7,341 nucleotides of DNA from CAZKZZ01 sp964557375 (GTDB lineage: Bacteria > Spirochaetota > Spirochaetia > SPDA01 > CAZJBZ01), in NCBI GenBank assembly GCA_964557375.1, contig CAZKZZ010000178.1:1-7341 (forward strand), written 5' to 3'. The position numbers and the translations under genes are program-made. Of this stretch, positions 6,403 through 7,341 are shown one piece after another (the first letter of the stretch is position 1; every line of letters starts with the position of its first letter). A model generated the notes under the pieces. That model worked only from the letters and a program-made list of their open reading frames with translations. It did no database searches and had not been told where the DNA came from.

Positions 6403-7113
6403 ATGGCCGATAAAAGAATATCAGAGAACTTGATGACATTAAGCGAGGTGGCCTCTTACCTCAAACTTGCCGAAAAGACAGTTCTGCGCATGGCACAAAA
6501 AGGGGAAATCCCGTCCGTGAAAATTGCCAGTCAATGGCGGTTTATGCGACCTGTCATAGATAATTGGCTCATGAAAAGAATGAGCATGAGTCAAGCCGAC
6601 GGGATGAGTGATTTTCTCAAAACGGTTTCTACCATTCCGATCTCAAGGCTGACAGGGCATAACAAGATCCTTCTCGATGTGCCTTCCGGTTCAAAGGAAG
6701 AAGTGCTCGCGCATCTCATCCGCCCGCTCGCCTGTGAGAAAAGCATTACCAATGAGAAAGCATTTCTTCAAAAGCTGCTCGAGCGTGAACGCATGGTTTC
6801 GACTGCAATCGGGAAGAAAATCGCCCTTCCCCACCTTCGGCATCCCGATCCTGCCATAGTCGTAACTCCTGCAGTTGTTATCGGTATGTGCAGAGAGGGG
6901 GTGGATTTTGCTTCAATCGACGGTGCAGATACCGTCCTCTTTTTTCTCATCAGTGCAAATGATGAAATCGTACATTTACGCATTCTTACTAAGATTAATC
7001 AGCTGTTGAAGCAGAGTGATATCGTATCGAACTTTCTTCGAGCAAAAACAGAGGAAGATGTTCTTACAACCCTGATCGATCTCGAACAGCAGAACATAGT
7101 ACTGCAGCCGTAA
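6403..7113 (+). CDS. HTH (excisionase/MerR-like) - PTS EIIA fusion regulator
   Basis: A 236-residue cytosolic protein in two parts. Residues about 9-60 form an excisionase-type helix-turn-helix: MTLSEVASYLKLAEKTVLRM, then GEIPSVKIASQWRF, ending VIDNWL. A linker of about 30 residues leads to a PtsN/fructose-type EIIA domain (about 88-230), with the phospho-accepting His144 in IALPH and the conserved second histidine His191 in IVHLRIL. EIIA domains receive phosphate from HPr or NPr. Fused to a DNA-binding domain, this one more likely senses PTS phosphorylation state and controls transcription than transports sugar. There is no EIIB, EIIC or PRD domain. The start at 6403 is set by the promoter and ribosome binding site. 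A second EIIA gene follows after 26 bp, so the two probably share a transcript. Target genes are unknown; the palindrome in its own promoter is a candidate. Confidence 0.88.
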   Translation: MADKRISENLMTLSEVASYLKLAEKTVLRMAQKGEIPSVKIASQWRFMRPVIDNWLMKRMSMSQADGMSDFLKTVSTIPISRLTGHNKILLDVPSGSKEEVLAHLIRPLACEKSITNEKAFLQKLLERERMVSTAIGKKIALPHLRHPDPAIVVTPAVVIGMCREGVDFASIDGADTVLFFLISANDEIVHLRILTKINQLLKQSDIVSNFLRAKTEEDVLTTLIDLEQQNIVLQP

Positions 7114-7128
7114 TCAGGGAAACAAACT

Positions 7129-7133
7129 GGAGG
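7129..7133 (+). promoter_or_regulatory. Ribosome binding site of the second EIIA gene
   Basis: GGAGG six bases before the ATG at 7140, within the 26-bp gap after the HTH-EIIA gene; a strong independent signal that the truncated downstream frame is a real gene. Confidence 0.8.
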
Positions 7134-7139
7134 TAACAT

Positions 7140-7341
7140 ATGGATATTAAACCGTATCTTTACAAAGAGTGTATCGAACTGGATACCGAGGCCAAAGGCA
7201 AAGATGAGCTACTAAGACGCATAGCGAAACTCTCAAAAGCCAGTAATGTACTAAAAGATTTTTCCGAAGATTTTATCTACACCAAATTGAAAGACCGGGA
7301 AGAGATCAGCACCACCGGATTCGGAAAAGAAATCGCCATTC
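7140..7341 (+). CDS. PTS EIIA-type protein, N-terminal part only (cut by window end)
   Basis: An open frame from ATG at 7140 runs off the end of the window, giving 67 complete codons. It begins MDIKPYLYKECIELD and contains helical stretches (KDELLRRIAKLSK), then TKLKDREEISTTGFGKEIAI. This last stretch matches the conserved segment just before the active site of fructose/nitrogen-type EIIA domains, where the family continues with Pro-His. The window stops one base into the expected Pro codon, so the phospho-histidine cannot be confirmed. Unlike the preceding gene there is no N-terminal DNA-binding domain, so it looks like a stand-alone PtsN-like protein. It probably lies in one operon with the HTH-EIIA gene, 26 bp upstream. 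Confidence 0.8.
   Translation, partial: MDIKPYLYKECIELDTEAKGKDELLRRIAKLSKASNVLKDFSEDFIYTKLKDREEISTTGFGKEIAI

Overview
The window looks like part of a bacterial chromosome, probably from a free-living spirochaete (Spirochaetaceae/Spirochaetales). This is an inference from the overall look of the DnaK protein, from a helix-turn-helix/PTS-IIA fusion followed by a second IIA-type gene, and from a DUF3524-type glycosyltransferase beside a short NSUN-type methyltransferase. No rRNA or other decisive marker is present, so the assignment is moderate. Coding density is high. I see no mobile elements, CRISPR arrays, tRNA or rRNA genes.

The window has two halves transcribed away from each other from a very small divergent region near 4338-4405. 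The left half, on the minus strand, reads outward as a HAD-family phosphatase (4337-3681), then a 191-bp regulatory gap, then an HtrA/DegP-type envelope protease (3489-1984), then the chaperone gene dnaK (1923-4). The gap before htrA holds a near-consensus sigma-54 (-24/-12) promoter with an exact 10-bp GG-to-GC spacing. A short palindrome lies about 113 bp upstream of the predicted start site, where an enhancer-binding protein would be expected to sit. No CIRCE heat-shock operator is visible before htrA or dnaK, so periplasmic and cytosolic protein quality control may be joined under sigma-54 control.

The right half, on the plus strand, begins with a homologue of the eukaryotic GTDC1/QTMAN tRNA-queuosine mannosyltransferase (4406-5584). 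This gene overlaps by 17 bp a short RsmB/NSUN-type RNA m5C methyltransferase (5568-6350) whose motifs resemble mitochondrial NSUN3/NSUN4 more than classical RsmB. Together they look like a two-gene RNA-modification unit. Then comes a strong consensus sigma-70 promoter whose -10 lies inside a perfect 20-bp palindrome. It drives a gene (6403-7113) for an excisionase/MerR-like DNA-binding domain fused to a PTS EIIA domain, followed by a second, stand-alone EIIA-type gene cut off by the window end (7140 onward). This looks like a regulatory rather than transport PTS module, possibly autoregulated.

The divergent region itself is notable: the -35 hexamers of the two opposing promoters overlap almost completely, and the predicted start sites fall on or within a few bases of the start codons. 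Both genes lack a good Shine-Dalgarno sequence, so both transcripts may be leaderless.
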